Shown here: piece after piece, positions 38,253 to 48,200 of the stretch | Numbering within the stretch: the stretch's first letter is position 1 | How the letters are laid out: each line of letters starts with the position of its first letter | NCBI RefSeq assembly: GCF_001894945.1 | Contig: NZ_BCXE01000006.1 | Span: 16,282-80,281, forward strand | Reading direction: 5' to 3' | DNA: 64,000 nt | DNA from: Rhodococcus ruber NBRC 15591 | GTDB taxonomy: Bacteria; Actinomycetota; Actinomycetes; Mycobacteriales; Mycobacteriaceae | Notes under the pieces: model-generated | Told to the model about the DNA's origin: nothing | The model's input: the letters and a program-made list of their open reading frames with translations, nothing else | The model's database searches: none | Made by a program: the position numbers and the translations under genes

Positions 38253-39041
38253 TCAGTGGCAGTCGATCGCGTCCGGGTGGGAGCGCAGGGCCTTGCGTGC
38301 GTAGTAGCCGAAGTTGGCTTCGCTGCGGCGTGGGGTGAGGGTCCAGTCGTGGGCCTCACGCGCCAGCCGTGGGGGAAGAGGCTTGATCTCGCCGGCCGCC
38401 ATCGCGAGCAGTTGCAGGCGGGCCGCCCGTTCGATCAGGTGCGCCAGCGAGCACGCCTCTTCGATGGTCGATCCGACGACGAGTTGCCCGTGGTGGGCGA
38501 GCAGGATCGCGCGCTTGTCACCGAGCGCGGCAGAGATGATCTCGCCCTCCTCGTTGCCGACGGGAACTCCCGGCCAGTCCGGCAGGAACGCACAGTCGTC
38601 GTAGAGCGGGGCGACGTCCATCTGCGAGACCTGCAGGGGGATCTCGAGCATGGACAATGCCGCCGCGTGCAGCGGATGCGTGTGGACGATGCAGTTCACA
38701 TCCGGCCGTGCCCGGTAGATCCAGCTGTGGAACCTGTTGGCCGGGTTCGCCATGCCGCTGCCTTCGAGAACCTGAAGGTCCTCGTCGACGAGGAGCAGGT
38801 TGCTTTCGGTGATCTCGTCGAAGCCGAGACCGAGCCGCTGCGTGAGGAAGGTTCCCGGTGCCGTGCCGCGCGCGGAGATCTGGCCCGCCAGACCGGAGTC
38901 GTGTCCGGCATCGAACAGGGCCCGGCAGGTCAGGGCGATCTTCTGGCGGTCCGTCCACTCGGCCGCCGCGACCTCGGTGAGCATGGTCTTCTTGGCGGTC
39001 TCCATCAACTCGGCTTTGCCGAGATTCATCGTTGTCGCCAT
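38253..39041 (-). CDS. Class II aldolase/adducin family protein
   Basis: A 262-residue zinc-dependent class II aldolase-fold protein, of the fuculose-1-phosphate aldolase group. Zinc ligands are in CIVHTHPLHAAALSM and LLAHHGQLVVGSTIEEAC, and the substrate loop is GLAGQISARGTAPGTFLTQRLGLGFDEIT. It probably cleaves or epimerises a phosphorylated or hydroxy-acid sugar; the substrate is not known. The ATG at 39041 is 8 nt after aaggag. It is the first gene of a leftward pair with the DapA-like gene and is divergent from the XRE-cupin regulator; a perfect palindrome lies 44 bp upstream of its start. Confidence 0.87.
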   Translation of the reverse strand: MATTMNLGKAELMETAKKTMLTEVAAAEWTDRQKIALTCRALFDAGHDSGLAGQISARGTAPGTFLTQRLGLGFDEITESNLLLVDEDLQVLEGSGMANPANRFHSWIYRARPDVNCIVHTHPLHAAALSMLEIPLQVSQMDVAPLYDDCAFLPDWPGVPVGNEEGEIISAALGDKRAILLAHHGQLVVGSTIEEACSLAHLIERAARLQLLAMAAGEIKPLPPRLAREAHDWTLTPRRSEANFGYYARKALRSHPDAIDCH

Positions 39042-39084
39042 CCTCGGGGCTCCTTTCACCACGGACAAGTCGATGACACGTAGA

Positions 39085-39115
39085 GCACTATAGGACACAA
39101 AGTGTCCTATAGTGC
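39085..39115. promoter_or_regulatory. Palindromic operator between aldolase operon and XRE-cupin gene
   Basis: Perfect inverted repeat, 14-bp arms gcactataggacac / gtgtcctatagtgc with a 3-nt spacer. It is AT-richer than its surroundings and sits between two divergent genes. It is the obvious binding site of the XRE-cupin regulator. Confidence 0.8.
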
Positions 39116-39198
39116 AACCGGGTGACGTGGTCGGTAGGGTGGGCGTGTGCGGGGACGCCTGTCTTCGCGGGCGCAACCGAGAGGGAGGTGTGGACACG

Positions 39199-39807
39199 AT
39201 GGCTGCGCTACTGCGGTCGCATCGACGCCGGGCGGGGTTGACCTTGGAGGCCCTCGCCGAGGGCACCGGGCTGACCAAGAGCTACCTGTCGAAGGTCGAG
39301 CGAGGGATCAGTACACCGTCGATCGCGGTGGCGCTGAAGATCGCGCGGGCCCTGGACGCCGATGTCAGTCAGCTGTTCTCCGACAGCCCCGACAACAGCA
39401 TGATGACGGTCGAGCGGCGAGGTGAGCGCGCGCAGGTCGACGAGCGCGACGGGAGTGCGGTCTACGACGCCGTCGCCACCCGCATGATCGGTAAATCCAT
39501 GCAGCCGTTCATTGTTCACCCGACGACGCAACCCGGATCCGACTACATGGAGCACCCGGGTGAAGAGTTCATCCTTGTCAAGGAGGGGACTGTCGAGGTG
39601 AGCATCCCCGATCAGGTGATCACCCTGGACGAGGGGGACAGCCTCTACTTCGACGCGAATACCCCCCATCGCGTCCGATCGGTGTCGCCGTCACGGGCCG
39701 TGCTGATTGTGGTCGTCCACGACCGGGACGGCGACAGTGCCGACGCCGGGCCGGCGTCGAAGTCCGCGCAGCGCTGCGCGCCCACAGCGCCGACGTCCAG
39801 CAGCTGA
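39199..39807 (+). CDS. XRE-cupin transcriptional regulator
   Basis: A 202-residue regulator with an N-terminal helix-turn-helix (LRSHRRRAGLTLEALAEGTGLTKSYLSKVERGISTPSIAVALKIARAL) and a C-terminal cupin (MEHPGEEFILVKEGTVEVSIPDQVITLDEGDSLYFDANTPHRVRSVS). It matches the HTH/cupin regulators that sense small organic acids or sugars, and is likely to control the divergent DapA-like/class II aldolase operon through the palindrome at 39085-39115. ATG 39199 is chosen because gggagg lies 11 nt upstream; the in-frame GTG 39190 is too close. The tail after residue 185 is Ser/Ala-rich and unconserved. Confidence 0.87.
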   Translation: MAALLRSHRRRAGLTLEALAEGTGLTKSYLSKVERGISTPSIAVALKIARALDADVSQLFSDSPDNSMMTVERRGERAQVDERDGSAVYDAVATRMIGKSMQPFIVHPTTQPGSDYMEHPGEEFILVKEGTVEVSIPDQVITLDEGDSLYFDANTPHRVRSVSPSRAVLIVVVHDRDGDSADAGPASKSAQRCAPTAPTSSS

Positions 39808-40143
39808 ACGCCGCCTCTCCCGAGGGTGCCCCGACCCGAACCGTAGGCATACCGGCCCTCTGACTTCCGCCGATGTCCCCCGTCCTGGGCGGTGAGCCCC
39901 TCCGACAGGCCGGAGAACCCGCGCACAGCAGGGTCGTTCAAGCAGCCAACGGGTGACGTGATCCTCTCGGCCTCGTCGAAATGAGGGGTCGCGGGAATCT
40001 GGGGATACGCGCCCTGCGGTGAGCCCGTCGCGCAGATGCGGTTGCACGGGAGCAGTGCGCGAAGGTCGTGGGCGTGGCACCCTCCGATTGCTCGGGTGGA
40101 GGGGGTGGCCGGGCCGGTGCGCCCGACTCGAGGTCGCCCGGGG
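39808..40143. other. Intergenic region between convergent genes
   Basis: About 336 bp between the XRE-cupin and LysE genes, which converge. A possible stem-loop (caccctcc ... ggagggggtg, about 40077-40110) could end either transcript. No gene-like frame is seen. Confidence 0.4.
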
Positions 40144-40764
40144 TCAGGCGAGTAGTTCTGTTGTGCCCGACCACAGCACGACCCCGGCGAGAATCGTCAG
40201 GACCGCGGAGGTGGTGCGGGCGAACGCGCGGGCATGGGACCGCAGCCAGTGGTCGACGACTTTCGCGGATGCGAACCAGGCGAGGGCACCGAACCACGCG
40301 GCTTCGGAGGCGATCAGCAACACGGCCACGGTGAGCTTGTCTGCTCCGGAGGCGTGCTGCGGTATCAGTGTGGCGAACACGGCCATGAAGAACACCACCG
40401 CTTTCGGGTTGGTGATGTTGGTGGCGACACCGAGCGCGAAGGACGTCGACGGGGATTGCGGCGATGCGCCCGTTGCGGTGTCGGTGAGGGGCCGCGCCCG
40501 GAGGGTCGCCACGGCCAGGTACAGCAGCAGCGCCGCCCCGAGGATCTGGACGGCGGCGAGCACCTTCGGTGGTCCGGCCGCCACACCCAGCATCGCTACG
40601 GTGACCCAGACCGCGATTCCGGTGGCGATCCCGAGGGCTGTGGCGATCCCGAGGCGGCGGGACCCCAGGACCGACTGTCGCAGCACCACAACAGCATCCG
40701 GTCCGGGGGAGACGACCCCGGCCAGCCAGACGCCCATCAGGGCCAGATAGCTACCGATGCTCAC
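40144..40764 (-). CDS. LysE/RhtB family amino-acid exporter
   Basis: A 206-residue, roughly six-helix exporter of amino acids or related compounds. It has the family N-terminus SIGSYLALMGVWLAGVVSPGPDAVVVLRQSVLGSRRLGIATALGIATGI and the mid-protein TNITNPKAVVFFMAVFATLIPQ, both diagnostic of LysE/RhtB. I start at GTG 40764, which gives the usual length; the upstream in-frame start at 40809 would add 15 unconserved residues. It is convergent with the XRE-cupin gene and divergent from the siderophore-binding protein. No LysG-type activator is nearby. Confidence 0.85.
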   Translation of the reverse strand: MSIGSYLALMGVWLAGVVSPGPDAVVVLRQSVLGSRRLGIATALGIATGIAVWVTVAMLGVAAGPPKVLAAVQILGAALLLYLAVATLRARPLTDTATGASPQSPSTSFALGVATNITNPKAVVFFMAVFATLIPQHASGADKLTVAVLLIASEAAWFGALAWFASAKVVDHWLRSHARAFARTTSAVLTILAGVVLWSGTTELLA

Positions 40765-41134
40765 CGCGCCATCGTGCCATTTCTCCAGGATCGGGGCGGT
40801 GTCGCCCACCCGTCGGGTGCCGCACGGCGTCCACCTCGGGCCGCGCCGGCGCGAGGAGCATCTTCAGGAGGCGAGGGTGTCCACCGAGGCGGTGTTGCCT
40901 GCCTCGCCGAGGTCGGGGTTGCGGCAGGGTCGGCCTCCGCACCGGAGGGGCGGTGCGTGTGCGGCTGCGGTGGTGGCGACGCGGTGGCGGGGGAGCCGGC
41001 GGCTCGGACCGGCGCGACGCGTGAGGGGACGCCGTGGTCCGGAGACGTAGCGCTTGGCGCGCAGAGTAGGTTCGGTTAGCCTAACCAACTGAGTTCGGGC
41101 AGGTGCCCGGCGAACAGACATGTGGGAGTGAGCG
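40765..41134. other. Intergenic region holding the second siderophore promoter
   Basis: About 370 bp between the LysE gene and the substrate-binding protein gene. It contains the iron box at 41071-41089. The rest shows no gene-like frame. Confidence 0.45.
41071..41089. promoter_or_regulatory. Iron box upstream of the siderophore-binding lipoprotein
   Basis: ttcggttagcctaaccaac shares the same 13-bp core ggttagcctaacc as the box at 28603-28621. It lies 46 bp before the ATG at 41135 and should put the whole binding-protein / NRPS2 / carrier / exporter operon under IdeR control. Confidence 0.85.
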
Positions 41135-42151
41135 ATGCGGGTTGAGGGACTGGGCCGGGTGCGCCGCGCGGCGGCGATCGGCGCGGCGGCGATGCTGGCG
41201 ATCGGCCTCGCGGGATGCGGCAGCGACAGCGGCACCGGTGAGGAGTCCGGCGCGAGCACCACGCGCACGTTCGAGGCGCAGAACGGGTCGATCGAGATCC
41301 CGGCCGATCCGCAGCGCATCGTCGCCTGCGGCTACGCGGTCCTGCCGCTGCTCCAGGCCGAGGCGAACCTGGCTGCGGCCTGCGAGTGGACCCGCGAGCT
41401 CGACAACATGGACGCCGAGACCGAGGCCGCGTACGAGGCCCTGCCCAAGGTGGCGCCGGACGGAGCCGTGAGCGAACTCGACTACGAGGCCGTGGCCGCC
41501 GCCGCACCCGACCTGATCATCATGGGCGTGCCCGCGCGCGTGCAGTCGCAGCTCGACACGGCCAAGCTCGAGGCGCTCGCTCCGGTGGTCTTCCTCGGCC
41601 TGACCGACCCCGGTGACTGGCGCATGCTCGGCGAGCAGTACGCCGACGCCGCCGGCGTCTCCGAGGAGTACGGCGAGTACAAGGAACAGTACGAGGCGCG
41701 TGCCGCCGAGATCGCCGACAAGTACCGCGGCACCCTCGGGAACCTGACCTTCGCCGGGGTCTGCAATGTGTGCGGCACCGAGCCGGGTGAGTTCTACCGC
41801 GAGTACGCCTCCTCGTACACCACCAACCTCTTCCAGGACCTCGACCTGCAATTCCCCGGTCAGCCCGCCGATCCCGAGGCCGTGCACGGCGAGTACCTCT
41901 CCGTCGAGGAGATCGGCCGGAACCTCGGGGACGTCGACGTCATCGTCTACGGCGTCGAGGGCGACGGGTCCGTCTCGCCCGAGCTGCAGGAGCTGATGGC
42001 CTCCCCGCTGTGGCAGGCCCTGCCCGCCGTGCAGGCTGGAAACCTGGTCCCGGTCCGGCACTCCCACGCCGCGACCTACGAGACCGCGCTGCTCGCACTC
42101 GATTCCATCGATCAGGCGCTCGCCGCGCTGCCCGCGAACCAGCAGCAGTAG
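41135..42151 (+). CDS. Siderophore-binding lipoprotein (FecB/FhuD-like)
   Basis: A 338-residue ABC substrate-binding lipoprotein. A signal peptide ends in the lipobox LAGC (Cys28), with a Ser/Gly/Glu linker after it. The body has the PF01497 pattern RIVACGYAVLPLLQAE, a conserved GAVSELDYEAVAAAAPDLIIMG and the C-terminal PLWQALPAVQAGNLVPV. Such proteins capture ferric siderophores outside the membrane. No permease or ATPase gene is next to it, so import must use components encoded elsewhere. The ATG follows gggag. It is first in the operon with NRPS2, and a stem-loop sits between the two. Confidence 0.9.
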   Translation: MRVEGLGRVRRAAAIGAAAMLAIGLAGCGSDSGTGEESGASTTRTFEAQNGSIEIPADPQRIVACGYAVLPLLQAEANLAAACEWTRELDNMDAETEAAYEALPKVAPDGAVSELDYEAVAAAAPDLIIMGVPARVQSQLDTAKLEALAPVVFLGLTDPGDWRMLGEQYADAAGVSEEYGEYKEQYEARAAEIADKYRGTLGNLTFAGVCNVCGTEPGEFYREYASSYTTNLFQDLDLQFPGQPADPEAVHGEYLSVEEIGRNLGDVDVIVYGVEGDGSVSPELQELMASPLWQALPAVQAGNLVPVRHSHAATYETALLALDSIDQALAALPANQQQ

Positions 42152-42164
42152 CCCTCCCGGCACC

Positions 42165-42198
42165 CACGGCCCCCGCGTCCGGCGACCCGGGGGCCGTG
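42165..42198 (+). terminator. Stem-loop between the binding protein and NRPS2
   Basis: Perfect 11-bp arms cacggcccccg (42165-42175) and cgggggccgtg (42188-42198) with a 12-nt loop, no T-run. It could cut transcription so that less reaches the 9.4-kb NRPS2 gene, or protect the 3' end of the binding-protein transcript. Confidence 0.5.
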
Positions 42199-42228
42199 TT
42201 CGTCGCACACCCGCTCCGATAGGCAGCC

Positions 42229-45200
42229 ATGACCCGCACCTCCGCGCTCGAAGACATCGTTCCCCTCTCGCCGCTGCAGCAGGGCCTGCTCTACCTCAGC
42301 ACCGTCGCCGCGCCCGACGACGCCGCCCGTGCCGCCGGAGCCGTCGAACCGGACGCCTACACCGTGCAGTCCGTGCTGCGCCTGACCGGGCGGGTGGACG
42401 AGGACACCCTGCGAGCCTCCGCGCAGGCGCTGCTGGACCGGCACCCTGCCCTGCGCACGTGTTTCCGTCCCCGCAAGGACGGCCGCACCGCCGGGCTCGT
42501 CGTGCGCGGTGTCGAGGCGCTTTGGCGCAGTGTCGATCTCACCGGTTTCGCGGTCGACGAGTCCGAGCGACGTCTCGCGGATCTGCTCGACGAGGATCTG
42601 CGCGACTGGTTCGACCTCGCGCGGCCACCGCTGATCCGCTGGCTGTTCGTGCGATTCGGGCCCGACGACGTGCGGTTCGTGCTCACCGCCCACCACATCG
42701 TCGTCGACGGCTGGTCCACCCCGATCCTGGTGCGCGAACTCCTCGAGATCTACGCCGCCGGCGGCACCGCCGCCGGGCTGGCCCCGGTGCGGCCCTTCCG
42801 CGACTACCTCAGCTGGCTCGACCGGCAGGACCACGACGCCGCTCGCGCGCTGTGGCGCGAATCCCTCGACGGGCTCACCGAACCGAGCCTCGTCGCCCCG
42901 CCCGGCGCCACCCGCGCCACCACACCCACCGTCGCACTCGCCGTCGACGTGCCGGTCGAGCTGAACGACCGGCTCACCGGCCTCGCCCGCGACGCCGGCG
43001 TCACCCTCAACACCGTCCTGCAGACCGGCTGGGCGCTGCTGCTGTCCGGACTCCTCGGCCGCGACGACATCGTCTTCGGCGCCACCGTCTCCGGGCGACC
43101 GCCGGAACTGACCGGCGTCGAATCCATGGTCGGGCTGTTCATCAACACCGTGCCCGTGCGGGTGCGCCTGGATCCCCGCGCCACCGTCACCGAGTTGCTG
43201 CGACAGGTGCAGCTGGCGCAGTCCCGCACCGTCGACCATCAGTACCTCGGCCTCGCCGAGGTCCAGCGGGAGACCGGGCTCGGGGAGCTGTTCGACACCC
43301 TCACCGTCTTCGAGAGCTACCCCGTGGACCGGGACGCGCTCGACCGCGCCGAGCGCGCGGGCGGGGTCACGATCGCCGCCGTCGAGGGCCGCGACGCCAC
43401 CAACTATCCGCTCGTGCTCACCGCGGGTGTCGCCGAGACCCTCGTCATGACCCTCGACTACCGGCCCGGTGTGTTCACCGCGGACGACGCCGCCGCCCTC
43501 GCCGACCGCCTCGTCCACATCCTCGACACTCTCGCCGCCGCGCCGGACCGCCCGGCCGCCGGGCTGGACCTGCTCACCGGCGCCGAGCGCGGTCGCGTCC
43601 TCGGCACGTGGTCCGTCGCACCGGCCGCTCCCGCGGATGGCACCGTCGCGGCGCTGCCCGCCCCGGGGGAGCCCGGCACCCTCGCGGTGGTGTGCGGCGC
43701 CGAGGAGCGCACCTTCGCGGAACTGGGAGCGAACTCGGCGCGGCTCGCGCGGCTGCTGATCGAGCTCGGTGTCGGACCCGACGTGCTCGTGGGCCTGGCC
43801 CTGCCGCGCTCCGCCGCGACCGTCGAGGCCATCCTCGCGGTGCTCGCCGCAGGCGGTGCCTACCTTCCGCTCGACCCGTCGTACCCGGCGGACCGGCTCG
43901 CCCACATGGTCGCCGACGCCCGTCCCGGCGTCGTGCTCACCACCGGCGCCGTCGCCGCGGAACTCGGAGCGACCCTCCCCGGCGGTGGTGCGCACGTCGT
44001 CGTGCTGGACGATCCGGACGTGCAGGCCCGGCTCACCGCACTGCCCGCCGCCGCGGTGACCGACGCCGACCGTCGCCGGCCGCTCCGCCCCGGCCACACC
44101 GCGTACGTCGTCTACACCTCCGGCTCCACCGGTCTCCCCAAGGGCGTCGTCGTCACCCACGCCAATCTCGCCGATTTCCTTGCCGCACAGAGAGAGACGA
44201 TCATGCCGTCGGCATCGGGCACACGGCGGGTGCTGCTCACCTACCCGTTCGCCTTCGACTCGGCCGTCGCCGCCCTGACCTGGCTGCTGTCCGGGCACAC
44301 CCTGCACGTGCTGCCCGACGAGCACCGCAGCGACACCGCATTCGTCGTCGACTACGTGCGCACCCACCGCATCGACCACGTCGACTGCGTGCCCGTGCTG
44401 ATGAGTGGTCTGCTCGACGCCGGTCTGCTCGACGGGGACCGCCACCGGCCCGCCACGGTCACCGTCGGCGGCGAGGCCGTCGGGTCGGCGCTGTGGCAGC
44501 GACTGCGCGCCGCGGACGACGTCGAGGCCTACAACTGCTACGGCCCCACCGAATGCACCGTCGACGCCGCATACACCCGGATCGGCGGCGACACCGTCAC
44601 CATCGGCGGTCCGACCCCCGGCACCCGGCTGTACGTGCTGGACCGGTGGCTGCGACCGGCGCCACCCGGTGTGGCCGGGGAACTCTACGTCGCCGGCGGC
44701 GGTCTCGCCCGCGGCTACCTGGGACAGCCCGGCCGGACGGGGGAGCGGTTCGTCGCCGACCCGTTCACCGGGGACCGGATGTACCGCACCGGTGACATCG
44801 TGCGGTGGCTACCGGACCCAATCGACACCGTGCGGTGGCTACCGGACCCAATCGACACCGTGCGGTGGCTACCGGACCCGGTCGGCACCGTGCGGTGGCT
44901 GCCGGACCCGGTCGACACCGTGCGGTGGTCACCCGACCCGGTCGACACCGAGCGGGGCGCCCTCGAATACGTGGGCCGCGCCGACGACCAGGTCAAGATC
45001 CGTGGTTTCCGCGTCGAACTCGGCGAGGTCGAGGCCGCGCTGGGTGCCGTGCCGGGGGTGGATGCCGCGGTCGTCGTCGCCCACACCGACGCCCGCGCCG
45101 TGCGTCGCCTGGTCGGCTACGTCACCGGAACGGCGGATCCCGGGGCCGTGCGCGCCGCGGTCGCCGCCCGGCTGCCCGACTACCTGGTGCCCGCCGTGAT

Positions 45201-48200
45201 CCTGCCGCTGCCGGTCCTGCCGACCACGGCGAACGGCAAGGTCGACCGGAAGGCCCTGCCGGAGCCGGACTTCGGTGCCCTCGCCGGATCCGGTGAGCCC
45301 CGCACCGACACGGAGGCGGCGTTGTGCTCCGCGTTCGCGGAGGTCCTCGGTCTCGACCGCGTCGGCATCGACGACGACTTCTTCACCCTCGGCGGCGATT
45401 CCATCGTCTCGATCCAGCTGGTGTCCCGCGCCCGCACCGCCGACGTGCGGATCACCGCGCGTCAGGTGTTCGAACTGCGCACCGTCGCCGCGCTCGCTGC
45501 GGCCTGCGACGCCGACACCGGGGACGAGCAGCCGGCGCGGCCCGTCGTCGCGGCCACCGGTCCGGTCCCGCTCACCCCGATCGTGCGCGAAACCCTCGAC
45601 CACGGAGGGGATCTGCGGCGCTTCGCGCAGTCCCGCCTGCTCGTCGCCCCGGCCGGGCTCACCGAAGCGCACCTCGCCGCCGCCGTCGCCGCGCTGCTGC
45701 GCACCCACCCCATGCTGCGCTCACGGCTCACCGTGGCCGGCGACAATGCGGAATGGATAGTCCCCGAAGATGTTCCGGACCCCGAGAGCGTGGTGCGCCG
45801 CGTCGATGCGGCAGGCCTCGACGGCCCGCGGTGGCGGGCGCTGTTCGAGACCGAACGTGCTCGCGCCCTGGCGGAGCTCGACCCCGCGGCCGGACGGATG
45901 ATCCGCGTGCTGTTCCTCGACGCCGGCCCCGGCGCCGCGGGCCGGGTGTTCGTCGTCGTGCACCACCTCGTCGTCGACGGTGTGTCGTGGCGGATCCTGG
46001 TTCCCGACCTCGCGGCCGCCGTCGATCAGGCGCGGCGGGGCACCGCGCCGGACCTCGAGCCGGCCGGCACCTCCTTCCGGGACTGGGCGCTCGGGCTCAC
46101 GGCAGCCGCCGCGTCCGACCGCATCGCGCAGTCCCTGCCGCGCTGGCAGCAGATCGCCGGAACCGCGGAACCGCGGCTCGGTGCCCGCCCGCTGGATCCG
46201 GCGCGCGACACCGTCGCCACCACCCGGTCGCGCGAGGTGCGGGTCCCCGTGGCGGTCGCCGAGAAGGTGCTCACCACCGTGCCCGCCGCGTACCGGGCGG
46301 GCGTCGCGGATGTGCTGCTCACCGCCCTTGCGCTGGCCGTGACGTCGGTACGCGGCGGCGACGGGCTGCGCGTGCACCTCGAGGGCCACGGCCGCGCCGA
46401 GCACGTCGTGCCGGGCGCCGACCTGTCCCGCACCGTCGGCTGGTTCACCACCCTGTACCCCGCCGTGCTCGACGTGTCCGGCATCGATCCGCACGAGGCA
46501 CTCGCCGGAACCGCCGCCACCGGGACCGCTCTCGCACAGGTCAAGGAGTCGCTGCGGGCACTGCCCGACGACGGCATCGGATTCGGGCTGCTGCGGCGGC
46601 TCGCCCCGGAGGGAACGCGGAACTTCCCCGGATACCGTTCTCCCGACGTGATGTTCAATTACCTCGGCCGGATGACGCTGGGGGAGAACACCGGTCAGGA
46701 GTGGTCCACCGCACCGGAGGCGGGCGCGCTCGGCGGCGCCGTCGATCCCGGCACCCCGCTCGACCACGTCCTGGACGTCAACGCCGTCACCGAGGACGGC
46801 CCCGCCGGACCCGAGATCGTCTGCGAATTCACGGCGGCGGAGGTCCTCGACGAGGAAACCCTCACCCTCGTCGCCCGTCGCTGGGTGGAGGCCCTGACCG
46901 CGCTGGCCCGGCACGCCGACGCCCCCGGCGCCGGCGGTCCCACCCCGTCGGATCTGACCTACCCCAGGCTGACCATTACGGAACTGGACTCGCTCACCGC
47001 CGAACTCGGCCCGATCGACGACGTCGTGCCGCTGACGCCGTTGCAGCGCGGGATGTTCTTCCTCGCCGGTCTCGACGGCGGCACCGGGACCGACGTGTAC
47101 TCGATGCAGACCGTCCTCGATCTGCGCGGTGATCTCGACCGGGACACCCTGCGGCGCAGCGCCGCCGCGTTGCTGCACCGGCACGCGAATCTGCGCACCG
47201 GGTTCCGCACCACTGCGGCGGGCGACCCGATCGGCGTCGTCCTCCGGGACCCGGGCCTGCGGTGGACGGACGTCGCCCTCACACCCACCCCCGTGACCAC
47301 CCCCGCCCCCGTGGCCGAATGTCACATTGCGTCGGTTGGATCGACGCAATGTGACATTCGGCCGGTCGAGGAGCGCAGCGACGAGCTCGTCGCCGCCGAC
47401 CGCGCCACCCGGTTCGACGTCGCGGCCGCGCCGCTGGTGCGGTTCACGCTCGTGTGCCTCGCGCCGGACCGGCACCGGTTGATCGTCGCCGCGCACCACC
47501 TGCTGCTCGACGGGTGGTCGTCGCCGCTGCTCGTGCAGGAACTGTTCACCCTGTACGGGGCGGGGGCCGATCCGGCGGCGCTGCCCGCGGTCCGGCCGTT
47601 CACCGACTACCTCGCCTGGCTGGGCGACCGCGACACCGACGACGGACTGCGCCGCTGGAGCGAGGCACTCACCGGGGTCGAGGAGCCCACGCTGCTCGCC
47701 CCCGCCGGCTCGTCGCTCGACGCCACGCTGCCCGCCGAACTTCCCGTGCCGGTTCCGGCCGGCCTGGCCGCGCGGCTGCAGCGCCGCTGCCGCGACCTCG
47801 GCGTCACCGTGAACACCGCGGTGCAGACCGCATGGGCGGTCCTTCTCGGCGCCCGGCTCGACCGCACGGACGTGACCTTCGGTGCTGTCGTCTCCGGCCG
47901 CGTCCCGGACGTGCCCGGCATCGAGACGATGATCGGTCTGTTCATCAACACCGTGCCCGTGCGCGTCGCGCTGCGCCCCGGCGAGCCCACCGACGACCTG
48001 CTCCGCCGCGTCCAAGGCGAGCAGAACCGGCTCCTCGATCACCAGTACGTCGGACTCGCCGACATCCAGCGCGCCGTCGGCGTCGGAGAGCTCTTCGACA
48101 CCCTCATCGTGTTCGAGAGCTACCCGATCGACACCGACGCCCTCGCCCGCGCGCAGCGTTCCGGCGGCCTCGACGTCACCGACGTCCGCGGCCACGACGC

